Below, in pieces: positions 33,723-42,160 of a stretch of 64,000 nucleotides of DNA; the first letter of the stretch is position 1; every line of letters begins with the position of its first letter. The stretch is from positions 1,736,001-1,800,000 of the forward strand of contig NZ_CP046175.1 of assembly GCF_009708215.1 (NCBI RefSeq), read 5' to 3'. A model generated the notes under the pieces. It saw nothing but the letters and a program-made list of their open reading frames with translations. It was not told where the DNA came from and did no database searches. This DNA comes from Occultella kanbiaonis (lineage in GTDB: Bacteria > Actinomycetota > Actinomycetes > Actinomycetales > Beutenbergiaceae). The translations under genes were made by a program, and so were the position numbers.

Positions 33723-34555
33723 GGCGCACCGGTTCGGCGCTGGCGTGGCCGGCCCTCGGCAAGTCACTCGGGGTGGCCGCGATCCTGGCGTTCGCGCTGT
33801 TCCCCGCGTACTGGATGTTCTCCAGCGCGGTGGACGTGGACGCCGCGCGCCGCGGCGCCACCCTGATCCCGACGGACCTGACCCTTGACCACTTCGTCCG
33901 GGTCCTGGACGTCGGCGGGTTCGGCCAGTTCATGCGGAACTCGGCGATCGTGGCGCTGGGGACCGTGCTCATCTCCGCGGCCGTGGCCCTGCTCGCCGCG
34001 GTCGCGGTGGCACGCTTCGCGTTCACGTTCCGCAGGGCGGTGCTCGTGCTGATCCTCATCGTGCAGATGGTCCCGCTCGAGGCGCTGGTCATCCCGTTGT
34101 TCCTGCAGGCGAAGAACCTGCAGATGCTGAACAGTCTCCTCGGCCTCGTGATCGTCTACCTCGCCTTCTCGCTGCCGTTCGCGGTCTGGATGCTCCGTGG
34201 CTTCGTGGCCGCGGTGCCGAAGGAGGTCGAGGAGGCCGCCTACATGGACGGCGCCTCGTGGGGCCGGATGTTCTGGGCGGTCCTGCTGCCGCTGGTGGCT
34301 CCCGGCGTGGTGGCGACCAGCGTGTTCTCGTTCATCACCGCCTGGAACGAGTTCATCTTCGCGCTCACGTTCCTGCAGGACGCGGACAAGTACACGGTGG
34401 CCGTGGGCCTGCAGCGGTTCTTCGGCCAGAACACCGCGGACTGGGGGGCGGTGATGGCCGCGTCCTCGCTGATCACGGTACCGGTCGTGATCTTCTTCGT
34501 GGTCGTCCAGCGGCGCCTCGCATCCGGCCTGACGGCGGGGGCGGTGAAGGGATGA
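33719..34555 (+). CDS. Carbohydrate ABC transporter permease (MalG/UgpE type)
   Basis: The 278-residue membrane protein has six helices, an EAA loop (EVEEAAYMDGASWGRMFWAVLLPLVAPG) and the MalG-type FSFITAWNEFIFALTFLQD that shapes the pore. It pairs with the preceding permease. GTG start and overlap with anmK (ATGA) show tight operon organisation. Confidence 0.94.
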   Translation: MRRTGSALAWPALGKSLGVAAILAFALFPAYWMFSSAVDVDAARRGATLIPTDLTLDHFVRVLDVGGFGQFMRNSAIVALGTVLISAAVALLAAVAVARFAFTFRRAVLVLILIVQMVPLEALVIPLFLQAKNLQMLNSLLGLVIVYLAFSLPFAVWMLRGFVAAVPKEVEEAAYMDGASWGRMFWAVLLPLVAPGVVATSVFSFITAWNEFIFALTFLQDADKYTVAVGLQRFFGQNTADWGAVMAASSLITVPVVIFFVVVQRRLASGLTAGAVKG

Positions 34556-35757
34556 GGGTGCTCGCGCTGAGTTCGGGTACCTCGGTCGACGCCATCGACG
34601 TGGCGCTGGCCGAGCTCGACGACGCCGATGGGGTGGTCCGGATGCGGATGGTGGCGCACACGGAGCGGAGCTGGCCGACGCAGCTGCGCCGGCGGATCCT
34701 GGCTGCGCTGCCGCCGGCGGCCACCGACCTGGGTGAGGTCTGCCGGCTGGACACCGAGATCGGGCAGGCGTTCGCAGACGTGGGCGCCCGGGCGATCGAG
34801 GAGTGGGGTGCCGTGGATCTGCTGGTCAGCCACGGCCAGACGGTGCACCACTGGGTGGAGCACGGCCCGCCCGACGGCGGTGGTGGCGCGGGCGATCGGG
34901 CCGGCTCGGCCCGGGGCACGTTGCAACTGGGCTCGGCGGCGTGGATCGCGGCGCGCACGGGGCGGCCCGTGATCCATGACCTGCGCACCGCCGACATCGC
35001 CGCCGGTGGTCAGGGCGCCCCGCTGGTGAGCCTGCTGGACGCGCTCTGGCTCGGCGACCGGCCCACGGCGGCGCTGAACATCGGAGGCATCGCGAACATC
35101 ACCCTCGTGGGCGACGGGCCGGTGCGGACCGGCGACACCGGGCCAGGCAACTGCCTCCTGGACGAGGCCGTCGCGGCCCGCACCGGCCACAACTTCGACC
35201 CCGACGGAGCGCTCGCCGCGGCGGGCCGCGTGGACCCGCCGGCCCTGGCCGCGCTGCTCGCGGATCCCTACTACGCCCGGCCGTTGCCCAAGAGCACCGG
35301 ACGGGAGACCTTCGACGGCGGATACGTCACCGCCGCACTGGGTGCCGCCGGGGTGCCCGTCCCCAGTGGCAATGACCTGTTCGCCACGCTCACCGAACTC
35401 ACCGTCCGGACCATCGCCGAGGCGATCGGCCGTGACGGCGCCCGCACCGAGCGCGTCGTGGTGTCCGGCGGCGGTGTACGCAACGCCACGCTGATGGCCG
35501 GACTACGCTCACGGCTACCGGGCGTGATCACCTCCGATTCGCTCGGGCTGGCCGCCGAGGCGAAGGAGGCCTACCTGTTCGCGTTGCTCGGCTACCTGTC
35601 GGCTCGTGGGTTGCCCGGCACGGCCCCAGGCGTGGGCCGCCGCCGCGCGACCGGGGCGAGGTCCGCCGTCGTGCTGGGCTCGTTGACCCCACCCGCACCC
35701 GCGCCGTGTCCGCCCGGACGCGACCCGGTGCACACGCTCGTACTCGAGGAAGGATGA
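34552..35757 (+). CDS. anmK: Anhydro-N-acetylmuramic acid kinase
   Basis: The 401-residue cytoplasmic kinase cleaves and phosphorylates 1,6-anhydroMurNAc to MurNAc-6-phosphate during cell-wall recycling. ASKHA-fold motifs are visible: SSGTSVDAIDVAL (usually SGTSMDGID), VSHGQTVHHW, AALNIGGIANIT, DTGPGNCLLDEAV, and FDGGYVTAALG followed by VVVSGGGVRN. The VDA for MDG change at the phosphate loop is unusual. The last about 35 residues are a Pro/Arg-rich addition. It lies directly before murQ, whose substrate it makes. Confidence 0.95.
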   Translation: MRVLALSSGTSVDAIDVALAELDDADGVVRMRMVAHTERSWPTQLRRRILAALPPAATDLGEVCRLDTEIGQAFADVGARAIEEWGAVDLLVSHGQTVHHWVEHGPPDGGGGAGDRAGSARGTLQLGSAAWIAARTGRPVIHDLRTADIAAGGQGAPLVSLLDALWLGDRPTAALNIGGIANITLVGDGPVRTGDTGPGNCLLDEAVAARTGHNFDPDGALAAAGRVDPPALAALLADPYYARPLPKSTGRETFDGGYVTAALGAAGVPVPSGNDLFATLTELTVRTIAEAIGRDGARTERVVVSGGGVRNATLMAGLRSRLPGVITSDSLGLAAEAKEAYLFALLGYLSARGLPGTAPGVGRRRATGARSAVVLGSLTPPAPAPCPPGRDPVHTLVLEEG

Positions 35758-36722
35758 CCATGGCCGAGATGTCCCACGACTGGCGCGAGGTGCTGGGGCT
35801 GCACTCACCCACGGAGGAGCGCAACCCCCGCACCGAGGATCTCGATCGGCTGCCCACCGACGAACTGGTGAGCCTGATGATGGAGGAGGATGCCGCGGTC
35901 CTGACGGCGGTGCGAGCGGTCGCCGACCAGGTGGCCGCCCTGGTCGATCTCGCCGTGGCGGCCCTAGGCGCGGGTGGACGGGTGCACTACAGCGGCGCCG
36001 GGACCTCCGGGCGGCTCGGCGTGCTCGACTCCGTCGAGCTGATGCCCACCTACCGGGTCGGCGCGGAGACGGTGGTGGCACACCTGGCCGGCGGTGACCG
36101 GGCGATGATGCAGGCGGTGGAGGGCGTGGAGGACGACCCGGACGCGGGCGCCGCGGACCTGGGCGTCGTCGGCCCGGCGGACGTCGTCGTCGGGATCGCA
36201 GCCAGCGGACGCACGCCGTATGTGGGCGGCGCCCTCGCCAGCGCTCGGGAGCAGGGAGCCCGGACCGCCCTGATCGCCACGAACCCCCGCGCCACCCTGG
36301 CCGCTGGCGTGGACGTGGCGGTCCTCATCGACACCGGCCCGGAGGTGATCACCGGATCCACCCGGATGAAGGCGGGAACGGCCCAGAAGATGGTCCTGAA
36401 CATGTTCTCGACGGCGGTGATGGTCCGCCTCGGCAAGACGTACTCGAACCTGATGACCGAGGTGGCGCCCACGAACCAGAAGCTGCGCGCCCGCACCGTA
36501 CGGATGCTGGTGCAGGCCACGGACCAGGACCCGGAGCGGTGCGCGGACGTGCTGGCCGCGGCAGGGGACGCCCGGACGGCGCTGGTCGCCCTGATCGCCG
36601 GGATCGACGTGGCCCAGGCCCGTGAGCTGATCGCCCAATACCCGCCCGACGTCACCCGGATCGCCGATCCGGGAGGGGTGCGTTCAGCCGTAGCCGCAGC
36701 AAGGGGAGGGCACCACGAATGA
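35754..36722 (+). CDS. murQ: N-acetylmuramic acid 6-phosphate etherase
   Basis: The 322-residue enzyme removes lactate from MurNAc-6-phosphate to give GlcNAc-6-phosphate. It has the N-terminal TEERNPRTEDLDRLPT signature and an SIS domain (GRVHYSGAGTSGRLGVLDSVELMPTY, VVGIAASGRTPYVGGAL). The catalytic-loop ITGSTRMKAGTAQKMVLNMFST and LMTEVAPTNQKLRAR are the most conserved MurQ segments. It overlaps anmK by ATGA; a second ATG two codons on is an alternative start. It is coupled to the downstream regulator by ATGA overlap. Confidence 0.97.
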   Translation: MTMAEMSHDWREVLGLHSPTEERNPRTEDLDRLPTDELVSLMMEEDAAVLTAVRAVADQVAALVDLAVAALGAGGRVHYSGAGTSGRLGVLDSVELMPTYRVGAETVVAHLAGGDRAMMQAVEGVEDDPDAGAADLGVVGPADVVVGIAASGRTPYVGGALASAREQGARTALIATNPRATLAAGVDVAVLIDTGPEVITGSTRMKAGTAQKMVLNMFSTAVMVRLGKTYSNLMTEVAPTNQKLRARTVRMLVQATDQDPERCADVLAAAGDARTALVALIAGIDVAQARELIAQYPPDVTRIADPGGVRSAVAAARGGHHE

Positions 36723-37612
36723 CCCGGCCCCCGCTGGTGCTGCGGTTGCGCGGCGGGCTGGACCAGCTCCAGCCGTCCATGCGCCGGGTGGCCGAGTACG
36801 TGCTCGAGGATCCGCGGCGGGCCGCCCGGACCACCATCACCGACCTGTCCGCCGCGAGCGGCGTCAGCCAGACCACGGTGATGCGGCTGTGTCACGAGCT
36901 CGGCCTGGCCGGGTATCGGGAGTTCCGGCTCGCCCTCGCGGCCGAGACGGGCCGCAGCGATGCCGCCGCCGAGCGTGAGCTGCGCACCGGGGACATCGCC
37001 GAAGGTGACGACCTGGCCAGCGTGATCGCGAAGATCGCCTACGCCGACGCCCGTGCCGTGGAGGACACGGCCCGCTCGCTGTCCGTCCCGGAACTCGAGG
37101 CGGTGGTCGAGGCCATCGTGACCGCCGGCCGGGTCGACATCTACGGGGTCGGCGCCTCCGGCACCGTCGCAACGGACCTGCAGCAGAAGCTGCACCGGAT
37201 CGGGCGGGTCGCGTTCGCGCACGCCGATGCGCACCTCGCTCTCACGTCGGCCGCGCTGCTCGGGGAGCGGGACGTCGCGATCGGGATCTCCCACACCGGG
37301 ACCACCATCGACACCGTCGAGGCACTGCGGCTCGCCGGGGCCCGGGGTGCCACCACGGTGGCGCTGACGAACGCCCCCGGGTCGCCGATCGCGCGGCTCG
37401 CCGACCGCGTGCTGCTCACCGCCGCCCGGGAGACGACGTTCCGGTCGGGGGCGACCGCCAGCCGCCTCGCTCAGCTCACCGTCGTGGACTGCGTGTTCGT
37501 GGCGATCGCCCAGCGCACTTACGACGCCAGCCAAGCGGCGCTCGAGGTCACCCGCGCCGCCGTCGAGGACAGGAGGTACACCCGGACCCGATCCGGTCCC
37601 GGCGGGATCTGA
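36719..37612 (+). CDS. RpiR/MurR family transcriptional regulator
   Basis: The 297-residue regulator has an N-terminal HTH_6 domain (MRRVAEYVLEDPRRAARTTITDLSAASGVSQTTVMRLCHELGLAGYREFRLALA). A C-terminal SIS sugar-phosphate domain follows (RVDIYGVGASGTVATDLQQKLHRIG ... DVAIGISHTGTTIDTVEALRLAGARGATTVALTN). MurR-type members sense MurNAc-6-phosphate. Its position inside the anmK-murQ operon makes the same ligand likely. It overlaps murQ by 4 bases. Confidence 0.94.
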   Translation: MTRPPLVLRLRGGLDQLQPSMRRVAEYVLEDPRRAARTTITDLSAASGVSQTTVMRLCHELGLAGYREFRLALAAETGRSDAAAERELRTGDIAEGDDLASVIAKIAYADARAVEDTARSLSVPELEAVVEAIVTAGRVDIYGVGASGTVATDLQQKLHRIGRVAFAHADAHLALTSAALLGERDVAIGISHTGTTIDTVEALRLAGARGATTVALTNAPGSPIARLADRVLLTAARETTFRSGATASRLAQLTVVDCVFVAIAQRTYDASQAALEVTRAAVEDRRYTRTRSGPGGI

Positions 37613-37652
37613 TCATCGACGATCACGACTCATCTCGTACATGGAGGGGAAC

Positions 37653-39185
37653 ATGCGACGATCACTCGCAGCAGTATTGGGCCTGGCACTGGTGCCGGCC
37701 CTGGCATTGGCCGGACCGGCCGCCGCGGACGAACCCGAGGAGCAGTTCCGCGCACTCTGGGTCGACGCGTTCAACGTCGGCATCTACACGCCCGAGCAGG
37801 TCATCACGTTGGTCGAGGACGCGAGCGAGCTGGGCGTGAACGCCCTGATCGTGCAGGTCGGTCGGCGGTTCGACTGCTTCTGCAACGACGCGCTCTACCC
37901 GCGCACCGACGCCGCCGTCGACCCGGCGCCCTACGACCCGCTGGCCGAGGTCATCGACGTGGCGCACGCGGCCGGGATCGAGGTGCACGCCTGGGTGAAC
38001 GCCACCACGCTGTGGAACTCGGCCACACCGCCCACCTCGCCGGAGCACGCCTTCAACGCGCACGGACCCAGCGCGACCGGCGCCGACCGCTGGCTGAACC
38101 AGCGTGAGGACGGCACCGAGCTCGTCGGAAACAACTCCTACATCGACCCGGCCAACCCGGCCGCCGTCGACTACGTCGTCGAGGCGATCTCCTCGATCAC
38201 GGACAATTACGACGTGGACGGGGTGAACCTCGACTACATCCGCTACCCGGACTACAGCGCCGGCGAGTTCCAGAACGACTGGGGCTACTCCGAGACGTCG
38301 CTGGCCCGGTTCGCCGCCGAGACCGGCCGGACGGACCGCCCGGCCGTCACCGACGAGGAGTTCAGCCAATGGCGCCGCGACCAGGTCTCCGCACTGGTAC
38401 GCAAGATCTACGTGGCGATGTACGGCTCCGACCCGAGTGACCGGCTCAGCATCAACGGCATCACGTACGCGTTCGGCCCGGTCAGCTACGGCGGTTGGGA
38501 GAACGCCCGGCCGTACACGAACGTGCTCCAGGACTGGGTGGGCTGGCTGGATGAGGGCATCATCGACACGGTCACCGCGATGAACTACAAGCGCAACTGG
38601 ATGCCGGCCCAGGCACAGATGTTCACGGAGTGGAACGACGCACTCATCGCCAACCGCGCCGACCGGCACGTGGTCAACGGGCCGGCTCTCTACCTGAACG
38701 AGTTGCCGGACATCGTGGCCCAGGCGGAGGAGACGGTGGCCGCCGGATTCGACGGGTGGAGCGGATACTCCTATGCGAACTTCAGCGCCACGGCGACGGC
38801 GTCCACGGATCCCGCCGTCAAGGACGCCGAACGGGAGGCGGTGACCGCGGCACTTCGGGCCGGGCCGCTCGCCGACGACGTGGTGGTACCCGAGATGGAG
38901 TGGAAGACCCAACCCACCGCCGGACTTCTTGAGGGCACGGTCACGCTGAGGACCGGCGCGGTCGCCGACCAGGTGGAGGTGCGGGTCCAGCCTCTCGGCC
39001 GCACCCCGGGGGAGTCGTTCACGGTGATCACGGACGGGTCCGGGTGGTTCGCGGCCGTCGACCTTGCCCCCGGGCAGTACCGGTTGCGCGTGGTCGAGGA
39101 CGGCGCCACCGGCACGGGAGCGACGGTCGTCGTCGTCGCCGCCGGTCGGATCACCTCGGCGGAGGTCACCGCCGGCGGGGTCTGA
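37653..39185 (+). CDS. Secreted family-10-like glycoside hydrolase (GHL10)
   Basis: The 510-residue protein has a Sec signal peptide cut after AGPAAA. A GHL10 TIM barrel follows: FRALWVDAFNVGIYTPEQVITLVEDASELGVNALIVQVGRR, GIEVHAWVNATTLWNS, NYDVDGVNLDYIRYP with the conserved Asp pair, and TVTAMNYKRNW. A small Ig-like beta domain (about 420-510) closes it. GHL10 proteins such as DigH act on denuded peptidoglycan glycans. Together with MurNAc import and AnmK/MurQ this suggests that it supplies the imported wall sugars. The second ATG was chosen because GGAGGGG precedes it. Confidence 0.9.
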   Translation: MRRSLAAVLGLALVPALALAGPAAADEPEEQFRALWVDAFNVGIYTPEQVITLVEDASELGVNALIVQVGRRFDCFCNDALYPRTDAAVDPAPYDPLAEVIDVAHAAGIEVHAWVNATTLWNSATPPTSPEHAFNAHGPSATGADRWLNQREDGTELVGNNSYIDPANPAAVDYVVEAISSITDNYDVDGVNLDYIRYPDYSAGEFQNDWGYSETSLARFAAETGRTDRPAVTDEEFSQWRRDQVSALVRKIYVAMYGSDPSDRLSINGITYAFGPVSYGGWENARPYTNVLQDWVGWLDEGIIDTVTAMNYKRNWMPAQAQMFTEWNDALIANRADRHVVNGPALYLNELPDIVAQAEETVAAGFDGWSGYSYANFSATATASTDPAVKDAEREAVTAALRAGPLADDVVVPEMEWKTQPTAGLLEGTVTLRTGAVADQVEVRVQPLGRTPGESFTVITDGSGWFAAVDLAPGQYRLRVVEDGATGTGATVVVVAAGRITSAEVTAGGV

Positions 39186-39191
39186 GGGTGC

Positions 39192-39236
39192 CCGCCCTCG
39201 TCGGCCCGGTCACGTGGAACGGGGCGGCGAGGGCGG
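39192..39236 (+). terminator. Terminator of the MurNAc operon
   Basis: CCGCCCTCG (39192-39200) pairs perfectly with CGAGGGCGG (39228-39236) seven bases after the GHL10 stop; the loop is 27 bases. It separates the operon from lacI. Confidence 0.55.
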
Positions 39237-39283
39237 CGGCGCGGTCCGACCCGCCAGGGGCCGTCTGCGTGTCAGGATATGGG

Positions 39284-39299
39284 CATGGATCGATCTAGT
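39284..39299 (+). promoter_or_regulatory. Degenerate LacI operator over the lacI start codon
   Basis: CATGGATCGATCTAGT matches the perfect palindrome ACTAGATCGATCTAGT found upstream of the opposite operon at 13 of 16 positions, with an intact right half. It includes the ATG, so binding would block translation initiation sequence and transcription of lacI: an autoregulatory site. Confidence 0.6.
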
Positions 39300-40373
39300 A
39301 GCGACGCCGACGCCACCCGTTCGCGCCGGGCGACGATCACCGACGTCGCCCAGCTGGCGGGGGTGTCGCGCTCGGCCGTCTCCCGGGTGTTCAACGCCCA
39401 GGGCGGCATCTCCGCCGCCACCGAGAAACGCATCCGGGATGCCGCGCGCAAGCTGCACTGGACCCCGAGCGCCACGGCGATCGCGTTGCGCTCGGCCAGG
39501 TCGCGCACCGTGGGACTGGTCCTGAACCGACCGGGGGTCGCCAAGGACGGCGACCCTGAACTGCCGTCCGGGATGTTCACCGGTCTCGAGAAGGTGCTCG
39601 CAAGGCACGACTTCGGGCTGCTGCTGCACATCGCCACGTCCGCGGAGCACGAGGAGCAGACCTACCGGCGGCTCGCCGAGGCCCGTCGCGTCGACGGCGT
39701 GGTGCTCCTGGAGTCACGGGTCGGTGACACCAGGTTCGACCTGGTCCGTCGGCTCGGGCTGCCCGCCGTGCTCCTCGGGACCCCGTGGGTGGAGGATCCG
39801 ATCTCCTACATCGGCCACGGGCCTCGAGGCGCCGGGATGCGCGAGGTGGCCGAACACCTTCTCGAACTGGGCCATCGGTCGATCGCCGCGGTGAGCGGGC
39901 CGGAGGACTACGTCGAGTCGAGCCACCGGGACCGGATCCTCCGTGAGGTGCTCGCGGCGGGCGGCGCCGGACTCGTGGCGCATCGCCCGGGACCGTACAC
40001 ACCGGTCACGGCGGCCGAACGCACCCGGGCGATCCTCGAGCAGCACCCCGAGATCACGGCCATCGTCTATGCGACCGACGAGATGGCCATCGCGGGGATG
40101 GCGACCCTGCGCGAGCACGGTCTGCGGATCCCCGAGGACGTCTCCGTGGTCGGGTACAACGGCACCGATATCGGCGCGTGGTACTCGCCCGCGCTCACGA
40201 CGGTCCGGCGTGATGTGTCCCAGCGCGGTCGGGCGGCGGCCCGCACGCTCCTGGGCCTGATGGGCGTGACGGTCGAGGCGTCGGATGAGCAGGTCGTCGA
40301 CCCGGAGCTCGTGATCCGCGCCTCGACCGCACCCCCACGTGAGGCGGCTACGGCCACCGCGACTGCAGGCTGA
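39285..40373 (+). CDS. LacI family transcriptional regulator
   Basis: The 362-residue repressor has the LacI helix-turn-helix (ATITDVAQLAGVSRSAVSRVFNAQGGISAATEKRIRDAARKLHWTPSATA, residues about 16-64) and a periplasmic-binding-protein-like sensor ending DVSVVGYNGTDIGAWYSPALTTVRRDVSQRGRAAARTLL. The start ATG at 39285 was preferred over one two codons upstream because AGGA lies seven bases before it. The operator evidence links it to the opposite-strand operon at 40348-47074. Its 3' end overlaps the HIT gene by 26 bases. Confidence 0.94.
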   Translation: MDRSSSDADATRSRRATITDVAQLAGVSRSAVSRVFNAQGGISAATEKRIRDAARKLHWTPSATAIALRSARSRTVGLVLNRPGVAKDGDPELPSGMFTGLEKVLARHDFGLLLHIATSAEHEEQTYRRLAEARRVDGVVLLESRVGDTRFDLVRRLGLPAVLLGTPWVEDPISYIGHGPRGAGMREVAEHLLELGHRSIAAVSGPEDYVESSHRDRILREVLAAGGAGLVAHRPGPYTPVTAAERTRAILEQHPEITAIVYATDEMAIAGMATLREHGLRIPEDVSVVGYNGTDIGAWYSPALTTVRRDVSQRGRAAARTLLGLMGVTVEASDEQVVDPELVIRASTAPPREAATATATAG

Positions 40374-40779
40374 GCGCGATCCGGTCCCGTTCCTCCTCGC
40401 CGAGCGGAGTGTCCTGCGCGTTGTAGGCACCGACCTTGGCGCCGCGCCGGTCGGCCGGCAGCTCCGCCATCCGCGGAACCAGGCTGAAGTGCAGATGCCG
40501 GATGCCCTCGGAGAACTGCATCACATAGGAGCGGTTCGCACCGACGGCGTCCACGAGCGCCCGCGTCCCCTCCCGCAGCACCGCGCCGAGTTCGGCCGCC
40601 TCACCTTCGGTCAGGTCTGCCAGCGATTCGACGTGCCGCCGAGGAAGGACGAGCATCCAGCCCGGGAGGGCGCTGCGGTGCGCGATCACCCGCCAGTGCT
40701 CGGTCACCCGGACCCGCTCCCGGGGCGGCAGGGCGGATTCCGGTTGGGCGTTCCCGGCGCAGAGCGTGCACTCGGTCAT
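40348..40779 (-). CDS. HIT family protein with incomplete histidine triad
   Basis: The 143-residue protein has a CTLC pair at the N terminus, a HIT-like core (RVTEHWRVIAHRSALPGWMLVLPRRHVESLADLTEGEAAELGAVLREG) and the triad region IRHLHFSLVPR. The triad reads His95-Leu-His97-Phe-Ser99: the third histidine is replaced by Ser, while the middle nucleophilic His97 is present. HIT proteins hydrolyse or transfer nucleotides. It is the last gene of the LacI-linked operon, seven bases after the solute-binding protein gene. Its partner function is unknown. Confidence 0.85.
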   Translation of the reverse strand: MTECTLCAGNAQPESALPPRERVRVTEHWRVIAHRSALPGWMLVLPRRHVESLADLTEGEAAELGAVLREGTRALVDAVGANRSYVMQFSEGIRHLHFSLVPRMAELPADRRGAKVGAYNAQDTPLGEEERDRIALSLQSRWP

Positions 40780-40786
40780 CGTCACG

Positions 40787-42115
40787 TCACTGAGCCGTGA
40801 GGTAGCCGGCGGCGTCTGAGACGAGGCGCGCGACCGCCTCGGTGACCGTGACCTCGCCGTAGGCGATCTCCTCACCGATCCTGGTGAGGGCGCCGTTGAA
40901 CTGCTCCGATCCCTCCGGCCGGATGGGGAACGGTCGGGCCGGGTGCTCCATCTCCCGCGAGATCTGTTCGATGAAGGCGGTCTCCGCACCTTCGAGGTCG
41001 GGAGTGAGCCCGTCACGGATCTCGGAGGAGGACGGTGCGCCCTGGTTGAGCCGGGTGACATCGGCCGCAGCGGTGTCGTTGATGAAGAAGTCGATGAGTG
41101 CGGCGGCGACCTCGGGGGAGTCGGTGTTGGCGGCTGCGCTGATCAGGATCGGCGGGAAGAACCACCAGTCGTCGGTGGAGTCGGCGAAGGACGGGGTGCT
41201 GAACAGCCCGAGCGTTGCCTCGGTGAGTCCGGAGACGATCGTGAAGTGGTTCGTGCTGGACAGCCGCATCGCGGAGGTCCCGAGGACCAGGAAGTCGCCG
41301 GACCAGCCGGCGCCGTTGGCCTCGCTCTGGGAGTCGGCCGGCGGCAGCACCCCTTCGTCCCGGAGCGTCTTCCAGAAGACGAACCATTCCTCGATCGCCG
41401 CCGGGTCGGCCGCGAGCGTGCCTTCGGGGGTGAACAGTTCGCCGCCGGCCTGTCGGATCCACGCCTCCAGGTGCCGGTGCGTGTCATCGAGCGTGGGGTC
41501 GTTGAGCCCGAAGACGCCGGTGGTGGGGTCGGCCACCTCGCGGGCGGCAGCAGCGAGATCGTCCCAGGTCGCGATGTCGCCGCCGAAGACGCCGGCAGCG
41601 CCCAGCAGGTCCTCGGCCGTGATGAGCGCCTGGCCGACGTAGTGCGTCGGCAGCGCGAACACGCCGTCGCCGACCGTCCCGCTGGCGACGCCGGCGTCAC
41701 CGATCGCGCTGACGTCGATCACGTCGTCGAGGTACTCGGAGAGGTCGAGCAGCGAGCCGCCGGCGCCGTAGCGGCCGACGTGCGTGTCCCGCATCCAGAG
41801 GACGTCCGCGAGGTTCCCGGCCGCGGCGGCGGTCGCCATCCGCTCGAGGTAGGGACCGAGGTCGGCGAACTCGGATCGGGTCGTGACGCCCTCATGGTCG
41901 GCTTCGAACAGCGCGAGGGCGGCGTCATAGAGCTCGGTCCGGCTCGCGTCGCCCCACCAGGTCACGGTGAGGCTCGCGTCGGCGTCGGACTCCGACCCGG
42001 AACCTCCGCCGCCGAATCCGGCACAGCCGGCGGTGGTCAGCAGGGCGCCGGCTGCAGCAGTGCCGAGGAAGGAGCGACGGGACAGGGGTGGGTTCGGGTT
42101 CAACGGGTTCAACAT
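40787..42115 (-). CDS. Sugar ABC transporter solute-binding lipoprotein (LacI-linked operon)
   Basis: The 442-residue protein has a Tat-like lipoprotein signal (LSRRSFLGTAAAGALLTTAGC, Cys31), a Ser/Asp linker and a sugar-binding fold (LTVTWWGDASRTELYDAALALFEADHEGVTTRSEFADLGPYLERMATAAAAGNLADVLWMRDTHVGRYGAGGSLLDLSEY). It would hand a ligand to the two permeases of the operon. The ligand is not identifiable from sequence, but the GHL6-type glycosidase of the operon implies an oligosaccharide. Confidence 0.92.
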   Translation of the reverse strand: MLNPLNPNPPLSRRSFLGTAAAGALLTTAGCAGFGGGGSGSESDADASLTVTWWGDASRTELYDAALALFEADHEGVTTRSEFADLGPYLERMATAAAAGNLADVLWMRDTHVGRYGAGGSLLDLSEYLDDVIDVSAIGDAGVASGTVGDGVFALPTHYVGQALITAEDLLGAAGVFGGDIATWDDLAAAAREVADPTTGVFGLNDPTLDDTHRHLEAWIRQAGGELFTPEGTLAADPAAIEEWFVFWKTLRDEGVLPPADSQSEANGAGWSGDFLVLGTSAMRLSSTNHFTIVSGLTEATLGLFSTPSFADSTDDWWFFPPILISAAANTDSPEVAAALIDFFINDTAAADVTRLNQGAPSSSEIRDGLTPDLEGAETAFIEQISREMEHPARPFPIRPEGSEQFNGALTRIGEEIAYGEVTVTEAVARLVSDAAGYLTAQ

Positions 42116-42160
42116 GGAATTCCCTTCAGGAGCGTCGTTGCTGGTGGCGGGCCGGGCCGG

